Shown in pieces: positions 22,755 to 33,769 of a DNA stretch of 64,000 nucleotides. Position 1 is the first letter of the stretch. The number at the start of each line of letters is the position of its first letter. The translations under genes and the position numbers were made by a program. The stretch is from Lonicera japonica. Lineage: Eukaryota; Streptophyta; Magnoliopsida; Dipsacales; Caprifoliaceae. The DNA is taken from positions 124,001 through 188,000 of the forward strand of contig JAKCWG010000736.1 of assembly GCA_021464415.1 (NCBI GenBank). The letters run 5' to 3'. The notes under the pieces are model-generated. The model saw nothing but the letters and a program-made list of their open reading frames with translations, was not told the origin of the DNA and did no database searches.

Positions 22755-22824
22755 CACGCGCCTTCACGCGCTGGCGCGTGTGACGGTGCCGAACTTCTTG
22801 TGGTGGCGCGTGAGGGCCACGCGC
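22755..22824. promoter_or_regulatory. Cluster of five CACGCGC motifs in Copia-C leader
   Basis: Perfect CACGCGC or its complement at 22755-22761, 22765-22771, 22774-22780, 22806-22812 and 22818-22824. CACGCGC is the published FHY3/FAR1 binding motif and also contains a CGCG core recognised by CAMTA factors. The cluster sits in a GC-rich patch of the untranslated leader between the primer-binding site and gag. Confidence 0.55.
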
Positions 22825-23003
22825 TGCTCGTCTTGAGGCCGGATTTTGAGCGAGTCCTAGACGGTGGATGGTGATCCCCCCTAGGCCGGAGGTGAGGTTA
22901 AACAAGCAATTTGGACTGCTAAACCAAAAAACGAAATTGGAAACCCTAGCTTATTGCCTAGTAAACTGCTGTCAAATAACAGACCAAGAAACAAAACCCT
23001 AAT

Positions 23004-23016
23004 CCCTCTGATACCA
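23004..23016 (-). other. Copia-C primer-binding site
   Basis: On the minus strand reads TGGTATCAGAGGG immediately after the 5' LTR. It matches the initiator methionine tRNA 3' end. Confidence 0.88.
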
Positions 23017-23172
23017 TGTAATCTAAGATGAGAGGAAAAAATATATTTCATCTTATTAGAGAGAAGATTACCCACTTATATACATGAGACTCCTACACAG
23101 ATAAGGAAACTACTACTAATTAGGATTCCTAAATTATCTACCTTCCTAATACAATATTTACAACTTATAACA
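23017..23172 (-). repeat. Copia-C 5' LTR (156 bp)
   Basis: Identical to 18100-18255. The TATA-like TGTATATAAG lies at 23084-23075 on the minus strand. It is followed by the ACCCC duplication. Confidence 0.95.
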
Positions 23173-24040
23173 ACCCCTATTATAGTATTTTCTTCTATAT
23201 AATATAGCTTAATTAACATAAGACAGTGATGGGTTTATACATATACTATTCACGATGGGCTCAAATTTTTAAAAAATAAAACCCGCATTACGTTAGGACA
23301 GGTTTATAAGCGTGTCGGGTTTGAGTTTCGACAAACACAATCTCTTTCCATCCCTAGTATTATTGTTATTATTAATTTTATAAGTACATTTATAATAAGG
23401 ATTAACTACATTTTAGTACAATGTACTGCCACCGAAATTCCATTCGATACAATATATTTTTTTGTCAAATATAACAACCTAGTTTCTGTTTGGTTTCAAA
23501 AATCTCATCCGTTAAGACATCCTGTTAACTTCGTTAATTGAAAGCTGATTTGACATCCATTTATCAAAGTTGGATACCATGTTTATGCAGAGTCAGACAT
23601 CCTGTTAACATTCAATTCAATTCCGCCCTCTTCTCTCTCTAACCAAGACAAAGAAATGGTAGATGGTGGGTTGACTGTTGTAGATGGTACACAACTCAAA
23701 TCCGTCAATCTCTCTCCCTGATTCCATTGATGGCACGATCAGCGGAGCTTTTGTCATCAAACTAGCACACTTCGTATCTTCGTTGGCACTATTCGGAATT
23801 GGATAGGGCGTTAGCTTTGTCAAAGGTTAAGGATTTGAGGAGAGGAGGGTATTTGAGGAAGAAAGAACGTGGTGTAGGAAGCCATGGATGAATAGTATAT
23901 ATATATATTATTTTGTGTGTATATATATGTGTATCTGTATGTATTAGTTCTGGCCAAAATACCCCTACTCCCAAACTCTATTTTATAAACCACAACCCAG
24001 AAACCACCGCCAATGCAAACTCACCGCCATTATCACATTT

Positions 24041-24041
<1 letters not shown>

Positions 24042-24072
<31 letters not shown>
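24042..24072. repeat. (GA)n microsatellite
   Basis: About 31 bp of uninterrupted GA just ahead of an ATG at 24080 inside the MULE-like element, as is common in plant 5' UTRs. Confidence 0.9.
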
Positions 24073-24075
<3 letters not shown>

Positions 24076-24129
24076 ATCAATGGAAAATAAACATAGTAGA
24101 AACAGAGGAGAGATGGAAAATAAACAAAC

Positions 24130-24130
<1 letters not shown>

Positions 24131-24184
<54 letters not shown>
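24131..24184. repeat. (AGT)18 trinucleotide microsatellite
   Basis: Eighteen AGT units that would encode polyserine in the plus-strand frame from 24080. The frame (to 24421) has no recognised domain, so it is not called a gene. Confidence 0.9.
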
Positions 24185-24808
24185 CCAATTTTCTTCTTCA
24201 AGAGGCTAAGCAAAAAGACTTCATGGAAAATGAGACTGAAGAATTCGTATGTGGTTCGATGGAAAAGGGGTTTTAGCTTACATTTATGCTTCGTTGCTAA
24301 TTTTCTCAACAAAATTGTCTCTACTTTTGAAGCCATTTTTTTGGTCTATGTCTCTGTTTGTTCTTCCTCTGTTGTGGCTGCTATTTATGAACTTCTAAAA
24401 TTGATTTGTTCGAAACCCTAATTTCTAAGCCTTTTGATCTTACTGATAAACTAGAGAGAGAAAGTGTGTTCTTTTGGAAGATAAGTGAATTTCATTTGAT
24501 AAGTTTGTTTGTTATATTAGGCTATAAGGTAATGTTTATGATTTCTTTAAATTTTTTTTGCGTTTTTCATTTTTCATTTTATTTAATCTGACTGTGTATC
24601 CAAGTTGGCACCGAGTTGACAAGTAAAAATTTTAAATCTTATGCCACGTCATCATCGGTTGACAGAGTTAGAAAGCAAAGTTAACAGGTCTCGCAATTGC
24701 ATCTAAGCAGAAAGTAGGTTATTATATTTGAAAAAAAAAAGTATATTGTATCGAATGGAATTTCCGTGCTAATACATTGTATTAAAATATAGTTAATTCT
24801 TATAATAA

Positions 24809-26800
24809 GAACAAATAATAATTTGTTTAAAGATTATTATTTTTTTTCAAATTCACGAGTTTGAGATCTAGAAAAAACAACACTACCTCTAAAATAAGTT
24901 ATGACTAAGTATCAAATCTCATGATTTGAATAGATTTGTAAATCTCAAATAATAATTCTACACCAAAAAAAAAATGTCCCAAATCTAAATTCAAATCTCA
25001 TGTTCAAATCCTCACTCAAATCTACATTCCAAACGCAACTTTAAAGAATTTTTTAAATATTTTATTAAAAAATATTGATGATTTGATCAATTAATTATAT
25101 TATTAATATTCTCACCGGTTTTTTTCACGTATGCAAAAGAGGAAATTAATAATCTTTAATATGTTACTTAAAATTTAAATTCCTCCCTTGTACGTTGGAA
25201 AAGCTAATAATAATAATAATAATAATAATAAGTAACATTATTAAATTACATATACAAAAATGAGTAACAAGAAACAAACTAATAATAATAATAATAATAA
25301 AGAAGAAGAAGAAGAATAATGACAATAATGGTAACGGTAAGAGTGAACAGTTAAGTCAATTCTTATTATGCTGTAACGGATTGTACCACATGGTCCACTT
25401 TCTTGCGCTCGTTATATATTGCTTGTACAAAAGACATTATGATGTTGGCAAGAGAGAGTAGGTGATATATTTTGTCTTTAGTATTTACAACATTCCTTCT
25501 AACAATGGAAGAGAGAGAGTTAATAATATCCCTCTTCTACATAGGTGAAATTTTGAACAAATGTTAATTAAGTTACGATAACATTATAACTTGTGAGAGT
25601 ATTTGGAGTGAATGAAGTAAGAGGCAAGAAAGAGGAGACGACATCTAGTGAGGGAGGATGGAAGAATGAGGAGACCAGATCAATGGAAAAAGACCATAAA
25701 AATTTGAAACAGAAGGGAGTGATGGATTGATTTTTGTTTTTATTATTTTACTTAAAAGTTAATTAGGATTTATCCATTGGTTAATAACATTAGAATCTAA
25801 CGTTAAAATGTAATATTTTTATTTATTTAATTAAAGTGGATGAACTAATTAATCTAGTGGATTTTTTAATATTAAATCATTAATAAAATTAATATTGATA
25901 AAATTAAATCAATAATATTTTTTTGTCTATCTACCCACACTCGTAGATTAATTTAGTAGGCAATCCAGATTAACTTAATAATAAGGATTAACCAAAAGAT
26001 ATCACAAATAGAAATAAAATCACCCTAAATTATTCACATATCCATTTTATAGTAAAATTTAAATTGACCAATTAAAATCAAATAATTTTTATACATGTCC
26101 ATTTTATATTTTTGTATGAATTGTTTTTATACATAATTTCATAATAACAATTGGTGTTATTTTCTATTTTTTTATGAGTAGATTTCAAATATATAAATTA
26201 TATTAAAAACTAATTTTTAGATATTTAGTTATATAATTTTAAAGATTTTGTAAAAATTTCAAACCAAAATTATACAAGATGGTTGGAGATACTCTTAGGT
26301 GTTAATTTATTTTTGTACAAAAGGTAAATTTAAAAAAAAATATGATTCAATGATATACTTTTTAAGTATTGTTTAAAATTTTAAAGAATCAATAAAATAA
26401 CGACACATATTAAATGTTACTTGATATAACTTTTTTAAAATTTCTTATTGATTTTTTATAAATAATTTTACTATCACAATGGATCTTGTTTTATTCATCT
26501 CGAGGAGTAGATTTCAAATATATAATCTTTATTAAAATCTATATTTTTTTATTATAATTTAAAGTCTTAAAAAAAGATTGTAGATTGAGAAAGCTGACAT
26601 GGTGGAGTAAATGAACTATGTATTTTACACTAAACTTTTACATAAATCCTATGTGTCGAAATATGTTAAGACTCTTGGAGATAAAATTTTTATAAATTTT
26701 GTATATAAGATAAATCAACACAATAAATTAAATTAAATTACACATGCTATGTTGAGTTAAGAATTAGGTTCCCTAATTCATTTTCCTCATGATTTTTATG
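24809..26800. other. AT-rich spacer
   Basis: Very AT-rich and without a coding frame. It contains (TAA)n at 25204-25231 and mixed AAT/AAG repeats at about 25281-25318. Related segments beginning AGTAGATTTCAAATATATAA near 26177 and 26507 suggest an old local duplication. Confidence 0.5.
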
Positions 26801-26805
26801 TGGTC

Positions 26806-28251
26806 TGTTGACCTAGAAGGCCTTAATCTTATTTTGATAATAACAATAACTTAACCATGTGTAATTTAACAGGTGTGTTGAATTAAATATCGCCACACTT
26901 CAATCATTATTATAAGTGGATAAAACCGACAATCCAAACCGAGATCATTCATCTACATGTATACAAATCATTGGCTTGCCTCACTCAATATCTTTGATCA
27001 ATTAGCATTGATATACAATTCATTGAGGATCAAGACCAAAGGAATATATGAAAAGCTTCAAGACAAATAACTCAAATGAAGATCAAATTGAAGAAACAAA
27101 TCGAAGCATTCGAAGACTCGTCGATTCGATAATTGAGAGAATGCTTAGAATTTGTGTAAAGTTTATTTATTAATCAATACCTATAACTCAAATTTTTTCA
27201 TGCATAATTCATAGATTGAATCTATAAAAAATTTGAAATGGATTTTCTTTGAAAACTTCATTTTCTATAAACTGTTTTGGAAATAAATTCATATTAAATT
27301 CAAACGAGCATATTTTGAGCTCTTATAAAAGTAGATGTCTTAGAAACATATTTTTGTCACATCCCAAGCATTAGAATTGAATTTGGAGCAAAATTGTGAA
27401 AGACCAAAACTTAGGATTTTAACCTAATGGATAGAGGCCATCATTCGATTGATGGGCTTTGCTCAGTTGACAGATGCCTCAGAGTATAGCCGTTGGATTT
27501 CTGATTTTTTACCATTTTTTATATCAAACCTCTCAAACGGATATATACTCTTTGGGACTATATATTGGACATCTAAGACACATTTTAACGAGCTTGAATA
27601 ATTATACAAACTCATATTACATTTATTCACAATATTCAGGAATTAAAATCTTTGTATTGATCAAATCCTTCATATTTGAACTAAAATTATTGATCAATAT
27701 TGATGATTCTAGTGTGAGCTTAATTTTTATCTTGTAAACATTTGAGAGTTGTTGTTCATTAGTGTGCATCACCAAACAAACTTTATTCATCAAATTGTAA
27801 GAGGTTTATCTCATATATTAGCAAGAAGGATTTTCTTGTGTTGAGTGTGGTGAAAAGAATTACACTTATAGAGTATTGTGAGAAGAATAACATTTGTAGA
27901 GTATAGTGAGAAACATTACACTTGTAAGAAGTTTGATTTTCACCCATAAAAAAATTAGTTAGTGGAACTTTTCGGGAGAACTACTCGGGTGCGGATGTAT
28001 GGTTTAAACAACCGAACCGCATGAACAAAATGTTGTTGGCTTATTTGGTTCTATCTTTTTAACTCAAGCCCATTATTTTCTTGCATTCTTATTTATTGAT
28101 TGCTCTTAGGATTGATTGATTGCTTTGCTTATTTCCTTAATACATATCTAGTTAAAGTTTATTACTTAAACAATTTTTGAAAATCTTTTAAATTTTGCAT
28201 TAAGTTTTAAAAGCCCTATTCACCCCCTTTAGGGTTGATTTTTGACCAACA
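26806..28251. mobile_element. Solo LTR, SIRE/Maximus-like copia (1446 bp)
   Basis: Begins TGTTGACCTAGAAGGCC and ends TTTTTGACCAACA. TGGTC at 26801-26805 and 28252-28256 forms a perfect 5-bp target duplication. No internal domain lies between the ends. The TGTTGACCTAG start, the large size and the tail with an ATTCACCCCC tract are what I associate with SIRE-type LTRs (recalled, not searched). This is the expected product of recombination between two LTRs. Orientation was not fixed by coding sequence, though the 5' start favours plus. Confidence 0.85.
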
Positions 28252-28256
28252 TGGTC

Positions 28257-30180
28257 AATTAAATTATGTAGGGTCTCATTGTTGGTTGGAATTTTTTTTA
28301 TTTTTTTTATTTTTTTTAGAACTTTTAATTTAAAAAATTAATATTTTGACACTTAGTTGGTCAGATGAATGGCAAATTTTTTTCTTAGAAATCAAGAATT
28401 CTAAAATTCTATTTTTGCCACCTTTTCCTCCCCCTCTCTAGGATTGAGAAATTGTTGAATTTAGGGGTGTTTTTGGTTTTGATCAAGGTAGAAATTAGGA
28501 AACTTAAATTCAAACTGAATTTGAAAATTCGGTTTTGGTCGGGGTAAAAATTAGGAGATCTAAACTCAAAACGAATTTGAAAATTTGATTTATGTTTCTA
28601 AATCTTCTAAACCCAGATCTAAACCAAATTTTTAGATTTGGTTTTATTTAATTTTGATATTTTTTTTCAAAAAAATAAATAAATTGTAAGGCAACCTTTT
28701 TTTATACAGGAAAATTATCAACTCTTACATATATAACATAGCACCAACATTCATCATAACTTAAAGAATCGGGTTCTCACTGGAGTTCATAGATTTTAAG
28801 AGCACAAAATTTAGATAGTAAAGCAATATTATTTTCGAGTCATAAATGCACTGATTCGATTTGGTTCAATTTGTTTCGGTTTTACACCGGTACATCATAA
28901 ATTCAAACCAAATGTATTTGGTTCAGTTTAAGAACACCTCATTTTGACACCCTCACAAGAATCCTGACCTCTAAGGAAATGAGCACACATGCTACGTAAA
29001 TGTGATACAGGTCAAAGAAGGAAGCAAAAAGTTACGAGAATTACTAGAAGCCGTCAATCTTGTGGAAACTTATACAATGAGAGATCCTGAGTTCTGGTTA
29101 TCCTCAAACTTTACGATTTGTTAGGTTGTGCCAAAGGGAGAGTAACATATTCAAAAATCAGCTAAATTTGACTGCCGAATCTCCGAAAATTCAGAAAATT
29201 GGGAGTTCACTTCAGGTAGTCAAGTAGAGGCCTCCTGAAGTTCAAATAAGCTCAAATTTATTTAATTGATAGATTTTATCATGGATAATAATATACCAAA
29301 AAAACAGGTTAATTCGATATTTCATTTCTCCTAAATAGTAAAAATTGTCTCGAATGAATATGATATGTCTACTAGACAAATGCCCCATCTGTCTCCCAAA
29401 CAAATGGCCTAGAGCATTTGTGTCTACCAGACAGATATTCCTAGCCCAACCCATAAATATTTTTCAGCTATAAATACACATGCACTGACCCCATTTGTAG
29501 GATCAGATAGTTCTGGGACTTCAGGAACAGTGCTCTAAAATAATATTCTACTATTTTCAAGCATCTCAGGTATTTTTTTTATCACAGTCCGGCTTTAATT
29601 TTTTATCTATCTTTTTTTATCAATTACAATTGATCAATCGCATGTAAAATTGTTGTTTATCTTAAAATCAGTCCAGATTTCATATTTAAATCCTGTTTTC
29701 AAAACCAAAGGCGTAGAACGAGCAAAAATCATTTCTAAATATATTTTTATCAGTTAAATTTACAAAATCTCGATTTTATCAGTTTCGATTCATGAAGGAA
29801 TCAATAAGCGTTTGTACCTGGTTTAATCTATAAGTCACGATACTTACCTAAATATCCAATATGAGAGTACTGGATTCGTCAATGCTGGTTTAAGTAATTA
29901 AACTGTGGTACACTATTGACGGACGAATCTTGAGAATTACCGGATATCTGATTCCAAATCGAATTAGCTTTTGAAAAGGACTGACATTTACCAAAAACAC
30001 TTGTTTTGCTATCTATCATTATCAAGATCACTTTTCAAATCACACACACACCGATTTCTAAAATCGAAGGGCGTTGTACGAAGCACATGTATTCTATCCC
30101 TACCCCAAAATCTAATTTTTCTAAAATTATGGGTTAATATGCGATTACATCAATAAGCATGCAGAGTTTTGATTATAATT
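28257..30180. other. Spacer without recognised gene
   Basis: AT-rich. It holds imperfect tandem-like segments at 28480-28640 built on AAATTAGGA/GAATTTGAAAATT. Nothing coding was recognised. Confidence 0.45.
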
Positions 30181-31260
30181 ACATGCATATCCTATTTAAA
30201 GACCGAAAGGGCGAATTGGGTGCCTAACACCTTCCCGATTCATAACTTAGTCCTCGAACTTTTAAATCAACTAGTTTCGCACTAATTGTGTTTAAGAGGT
30301 CGTTAGTCCATAAATGTTTTTCTTTCACACGGACTTTTGTTTGTTTAGTAAAAGGGTAAAAGACCAAAAAGTACAATGAACTTTACACTTTTTTACAAAA
30401 TGGGTAAACATATTTTTTCCTGACAATTTTGACACTGAACTTTTAATTTCTTTACAAAATAGGTAAGCGTGAGAGCAATCTGTATCATCAGATATTATCC
30501 AAAATGTAAACAAAATAGGTAAGTGTGAGAGCAATATGTACCATCACCGTTTCTTTATAACAAAATGAACCATTTTTTCAAACGAACCAGGAAACTGAAC
30601 TAATCGCTGCCCAAAAGGACTGGCGTCGAAAGTGCAGGTTCTCATAGTGGCAACCTTGTTGGGAATTTTTTTAAGAGGATTAAACCCTAAACAAGAGTAG
30701 AATATACGTGGATAATCGTTTTTTGTTTGCATGCTCTCTTGTTTTGGCCTTAATTTTAGGATAACATAAATGCGATCTAGGTGGATACCTTGATTCTCTT
30801 TTGTTTGTAATCATTTGTTTGAGGAAAATCTTTTCATAAATAAAATTTTTTAACATAGTCGAACAAATCCCAAAGCGTTCATCATAATGCACATCTATAA
30901 TCGTTATTTTGCACATACATACTATCATCATGCATTATCACAAGTGTGAAATTATCCCTTTTCAACCCAGAAATACTCTCAGTGAGTAGGGAGTTGGCTC
31001 GTCTGGGTCAACATAAATCGAAAGCTCTTATTTCCACTCTTTTTGGCAAAGTACCAACCGAGGTATATCGAGTGACGAGAACAGTCATGTACCTAAAACG
31101 TATATCAAAATGTCCTTACACGTACTCGCCCTTGGGGTATATAGCAAGACCTAGCAAACAGGAGGGAGCCTAAACCTTACCCCTTAAACCGCATTGCATA
31201 TAGGATGAGTCAACTTAGTACACGCGATTTTTGTATGTTTTTCTTAACCGTCAGTAGTGA
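30180..31260 (+). repeat. Degenerate Ogre/Tat-like gypsy LTR and leader remnant
   Basis: Phrases such as GGGTGCCTAACACCTTCCC (30219-30237) are typical of Ogre/Tat LTRs as I recall them. The part at 30265-30660 shares clear similarity, about 80% by eye, with 51309-51520 but carries about 190 extra bp (30352-30538). No coding sequence. Confidence 0.4.
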
Positions 31261-31288
31261 GAAATAATGAATCAATAGGCCTTGTCAT

Positions 31289-31733
31289 GTGACACCTCGA
31301 ATCCTGCTAAGAGGATTTCACCTTCGGGACCTGATCAATCACGATGCCATACACGACGGGTTTAAATTAAAACAATTGATGTATATCGAAAGCATTTCTT
31401 GTTTGAAAATTATGTTTAAAAATTTTTGGCATGAGGAGCTCGTCAGTTTAACAAATGCAAACCTGTATATAACAACATAAGTTTCAACCTTTTTAACCAA
31501 ACTCCACTCCACATATATTGGTTAAAAAGGTTGAAACTTATGTTGTAATATACATGTTTGGATTTGTTAAACTTACGAACTCCTCATGCCAAAAATATTC
31601 TAAATATAATTTTCAAACAAGAAATGCTTTCAATAAACATCAATTGTTTTAATTTAAACCCGCCGTCGTGTAGGGTACCATGATTAATCGGATCTCGGAG
31701 GTAAAATCCTCTTAACGGGATTCAAGGGGTCAT
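31289..31733. repeat. Long foldback: about 212-bp inverted arms with 17-bp loop
   Basis: Left arm 31289-31500 and right arm 31518-31733 are inverted copies, about 88-90% identical by eye, separated by 17 bp. The outer ends read TGACACCTCGAA and, reversed, TGACCCCTTGAA. A primer-binding-site-like TTGGTATCAGAAC follows the right arm at 31737-31749. The right arm therefore looks like the end of an LTR, and the left arm its inverted duplicate. A transcript through it would fold into a near-perfect hairpin. Confidence 0.8.
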
Positions 31734-31736
31734 AAG

Positions 31737-31749
31737 TTGGTATCAGAAC
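31737..31749 (+). other. Primer-binding-site-like sequence
   Basis: TTGGTATCAGAAC follows the right foldback arm by a few bases, as a Met-tRNA primer site follows an LTR. The last bases deviate from TGGTATCAGAG. Confidence 0.45.
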
Positions 31750-33543
31750 TATATGTTCAATTATCTTTGCAGGATTTATGGGTAGATTCAAGTTTGAAGA
31801 TGAGAATTATGGTTACAACCCTCTTCTTTAACGCAACATTGTGTGACAGGTGTCTTTACCACTAGACTACATGGAAAATGGGAGAATTACTGAATGGAAT
31901 GCTAACTTTTCTTGGCTACATCCATTCATGAATTTCTTGTTCTAAATATATTTGTTGAACTCCTTTTATAATTATTTCTATCCTTGGCTCATATTTATCT
32001 TTCATTCAAACACCTATTTTCTACTTGGGACTAGTTTTGCTTCAAGATTAGCTATAGGTGACTAATGGGTTATATTTTATTCAACAGCAGCGCAATGGTT
32101 GAATATTTTATAAATCATCATTCTATTGTTGCCAACAAGAGCTAAAACGTGCTACACACATGTAGAAGTGGCTATTAAAGTCCCATTCAATGTGCCCACC
32201 CCATTGTGTCTCTTGATTTTCACGATGGGTGAACCTCAAATATGACTATCTTCATAATCCTTAGGGCGATAGTATCTGAGCATTAATGTGGCAGTAACGA
32301 GAGAGAGTATTGTCGATCAATTATGTTTCAGCAGATATTACTTGGTTAAGTAGTTAAAACTTTTGGAAACTGCTTAGTGCATTGGGATGCTTGATTCTCA
32401 CGTACACCATTCTCACTCTTGTGGAGTCATTAGGTTTCACTAGCGACAAGATTGGAAATTGGCAGAATTGAATAAGTTTAGTTGTGTGTTTTAACCTTTA
32501 GAATTCAGACTAGGAGTATGATATAAGTTAATTCGAATCCCATATTCTTTAATTCAGTGACTTCTCTTAGAAGGAAAGTTTAAAAATTTTGAGTGCAACA
32601 CTTAGAGTGTCGAGTGCGCAGTTGAAGTAGCCTCCTTGTAATGAATTTTTTGTTAATTTTATCCTAATCTGGAATTCCTCTACTCGGTCTTTCTTTATCT
32701 TGGTTTGGTTACTCGCCATTGAGCCAAATCGTTGGAAACTCTTCAGTTCACGTATCTTTGTGATGGATTCTGAATCTTTGAAAAACTTGTCGCATAATTT
32801 TGGATACATAAATCTTTCAGTCAACAAGAGTAATCTTCTTAAATTTTCCTTAAGTTCGATATTTCTCCAATTATTTGTTCAAGAATATAACTTTTTCGGT
32901 AATTGTTGAAAGTCCTTGTATTGAATTCACCTTAGGTGATGAAGGTGTTAGTGTTATCTTTGGAATGTAAATCCCATATTAGACAACAAGTTATTGTGGG
33001 GTTTTCTTTACGTGATGATACGAGTTTTAGTTCATGGAATAGTTCGTGGAATTTTTGGTAGTATGTTATAATCCTCTTGTATGTTACATAGTTCTATGGA
33101 CCTTTGACTCATCTCATTATCGGAGTTTTGGATTATCACTCATGGTGGGTGATATTTTATTATAAAAGTCGATTTCGGATCAGAGTCGGATCTTGATTCC
33201 CTAGATAAAATCGTTCCTCTTGTTTCAACTTTTAGATTATATTATATCTCGTACGTAACTGTGGTCCCTCTCTTAAGGAAGGGAGTTAGTGTTTGATTGC
33301 ATATAATGAACTATGTTATCTTTATAATTTTCTTCTTATGCATTGTATATTGAGGTTTGTCTGTGTCGAGAATTTACCCTAAATTCTAGTAGATGGTGTG
33401 AATTACATCTTTATGAGATGTATTTTGAACTGAAACCCTTGTGGAAGATTGGAATATCTTATATATATATATATATTTGGTGTGTTGAACCTACCCTTTT
33501 TGCCTTGAGAGTGGTATATTCGTAATGAGTTAAATTTTGTTCT
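31750..33543. other. Non-coding retroelement-like interior
   Basis: No domain or long frame was recognised on either strand. The position between a primer-site-like sequence and gypsy LTR-type sequences suggests the interior of a degenerate or non-coding (LARD-like) element. Confidence 0.35.
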
Positions 33544-33769
33544 TGTAATAACCCATATTTTGATCCCATGTTAATACACCAAAGTTTATCAAAAGCCCAA
33601 AAGGAAATTGTGCTGCGGACCGATCTAGTGATTTTAACATACCGATCCGATAATTAAAAATTTGGACAAGGATGAGATGCGGACCGGTATGGCAAAAATG
33701 GATAATGGTCTGGCAAGAAAAACTGGGTTAGTTTTAAGTGCATAAATTGGATTTTATCCCTCTTGTCCT
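33544..33769 (+). repeat. Gypsy LTR-like fragment
   Basis: Starts TGTAATAACCC and shares scattered phrases with the LTR at 35808-37130: GCGGACCGGTATGG against GCGAACCGGTATGG, and a similar CCTCAT-TTT stretch. It probably comes from the same LTR family with a large U3 deletion, and leads straight into the 494-bp repeats. Confidence 0.45.

Larger units (their letters stand above)
18100..23172 (-). mobile_element. Copia-C: recent Ty1/copia element, complete with target duplication
   Basis: The 156-bp LTRs at 18100-18255 and 23017-23172 are identical by eye. Both start TGTAAT and end ATAACA. ACCCC at 18095-18099 and 23173-23177 is the 5-bp target duplication. The primer-binding site (TGGTATCAGAGGG on the minus strand, 23004-23016) touches the 5' LTR, and the purine tract GAGGGGGAG (18264-18256) touches the 3' LTR. 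The very short LTRs and residue style fit the Ale/Retrofit-like group (inferred). Total length is 5073 bp. Identical LTRs imply recent insertion. Confidence 0.96.
23399..24799. mobile_element. MULE-like (Mutator superfamily) element with 9-bp target duplication
   Basis: Terminal inverted repeats start GGATTAACTACATTTTAG (23399) and, on the opposite strand, GAATTAACTATATTTTAA (24799 inward). They align for about 95 bp at roughly 85% identity, with weaker similarity to about 150 bp. TTATAATAA occurs at 23390-23398 and 24800-24808, a perfect 9-bp duplication diagnostic of Mutator-like transposons. No transposase is present. The interior holds a (GA)n run, a possible start codon and an (AGT)18 run, resembling a captured 5' UTR and first exon (Pack-MULE style). 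The captured gene was not recognised. Confidence 0.85.

Noticed and set aside
22341..22874. 177-residue plus-strand frame over the Copia-C leader
   Set aside because: Antisense to the leader and gag start; no recognisable domain, composition driven by the GC-rich patch.
24080..24421. Polyserine-containing 113-residue frame as a gene
   Set aside because: The serine run is an (AGT)18 microsatellite inside a MULE-like element; the rest has no recognised domain.
27474..27737. 87-residue frame inside the SIRE-like solo LTR
   Set aside because: Low-complexity AT-rich translation inside an LTR; no domain.
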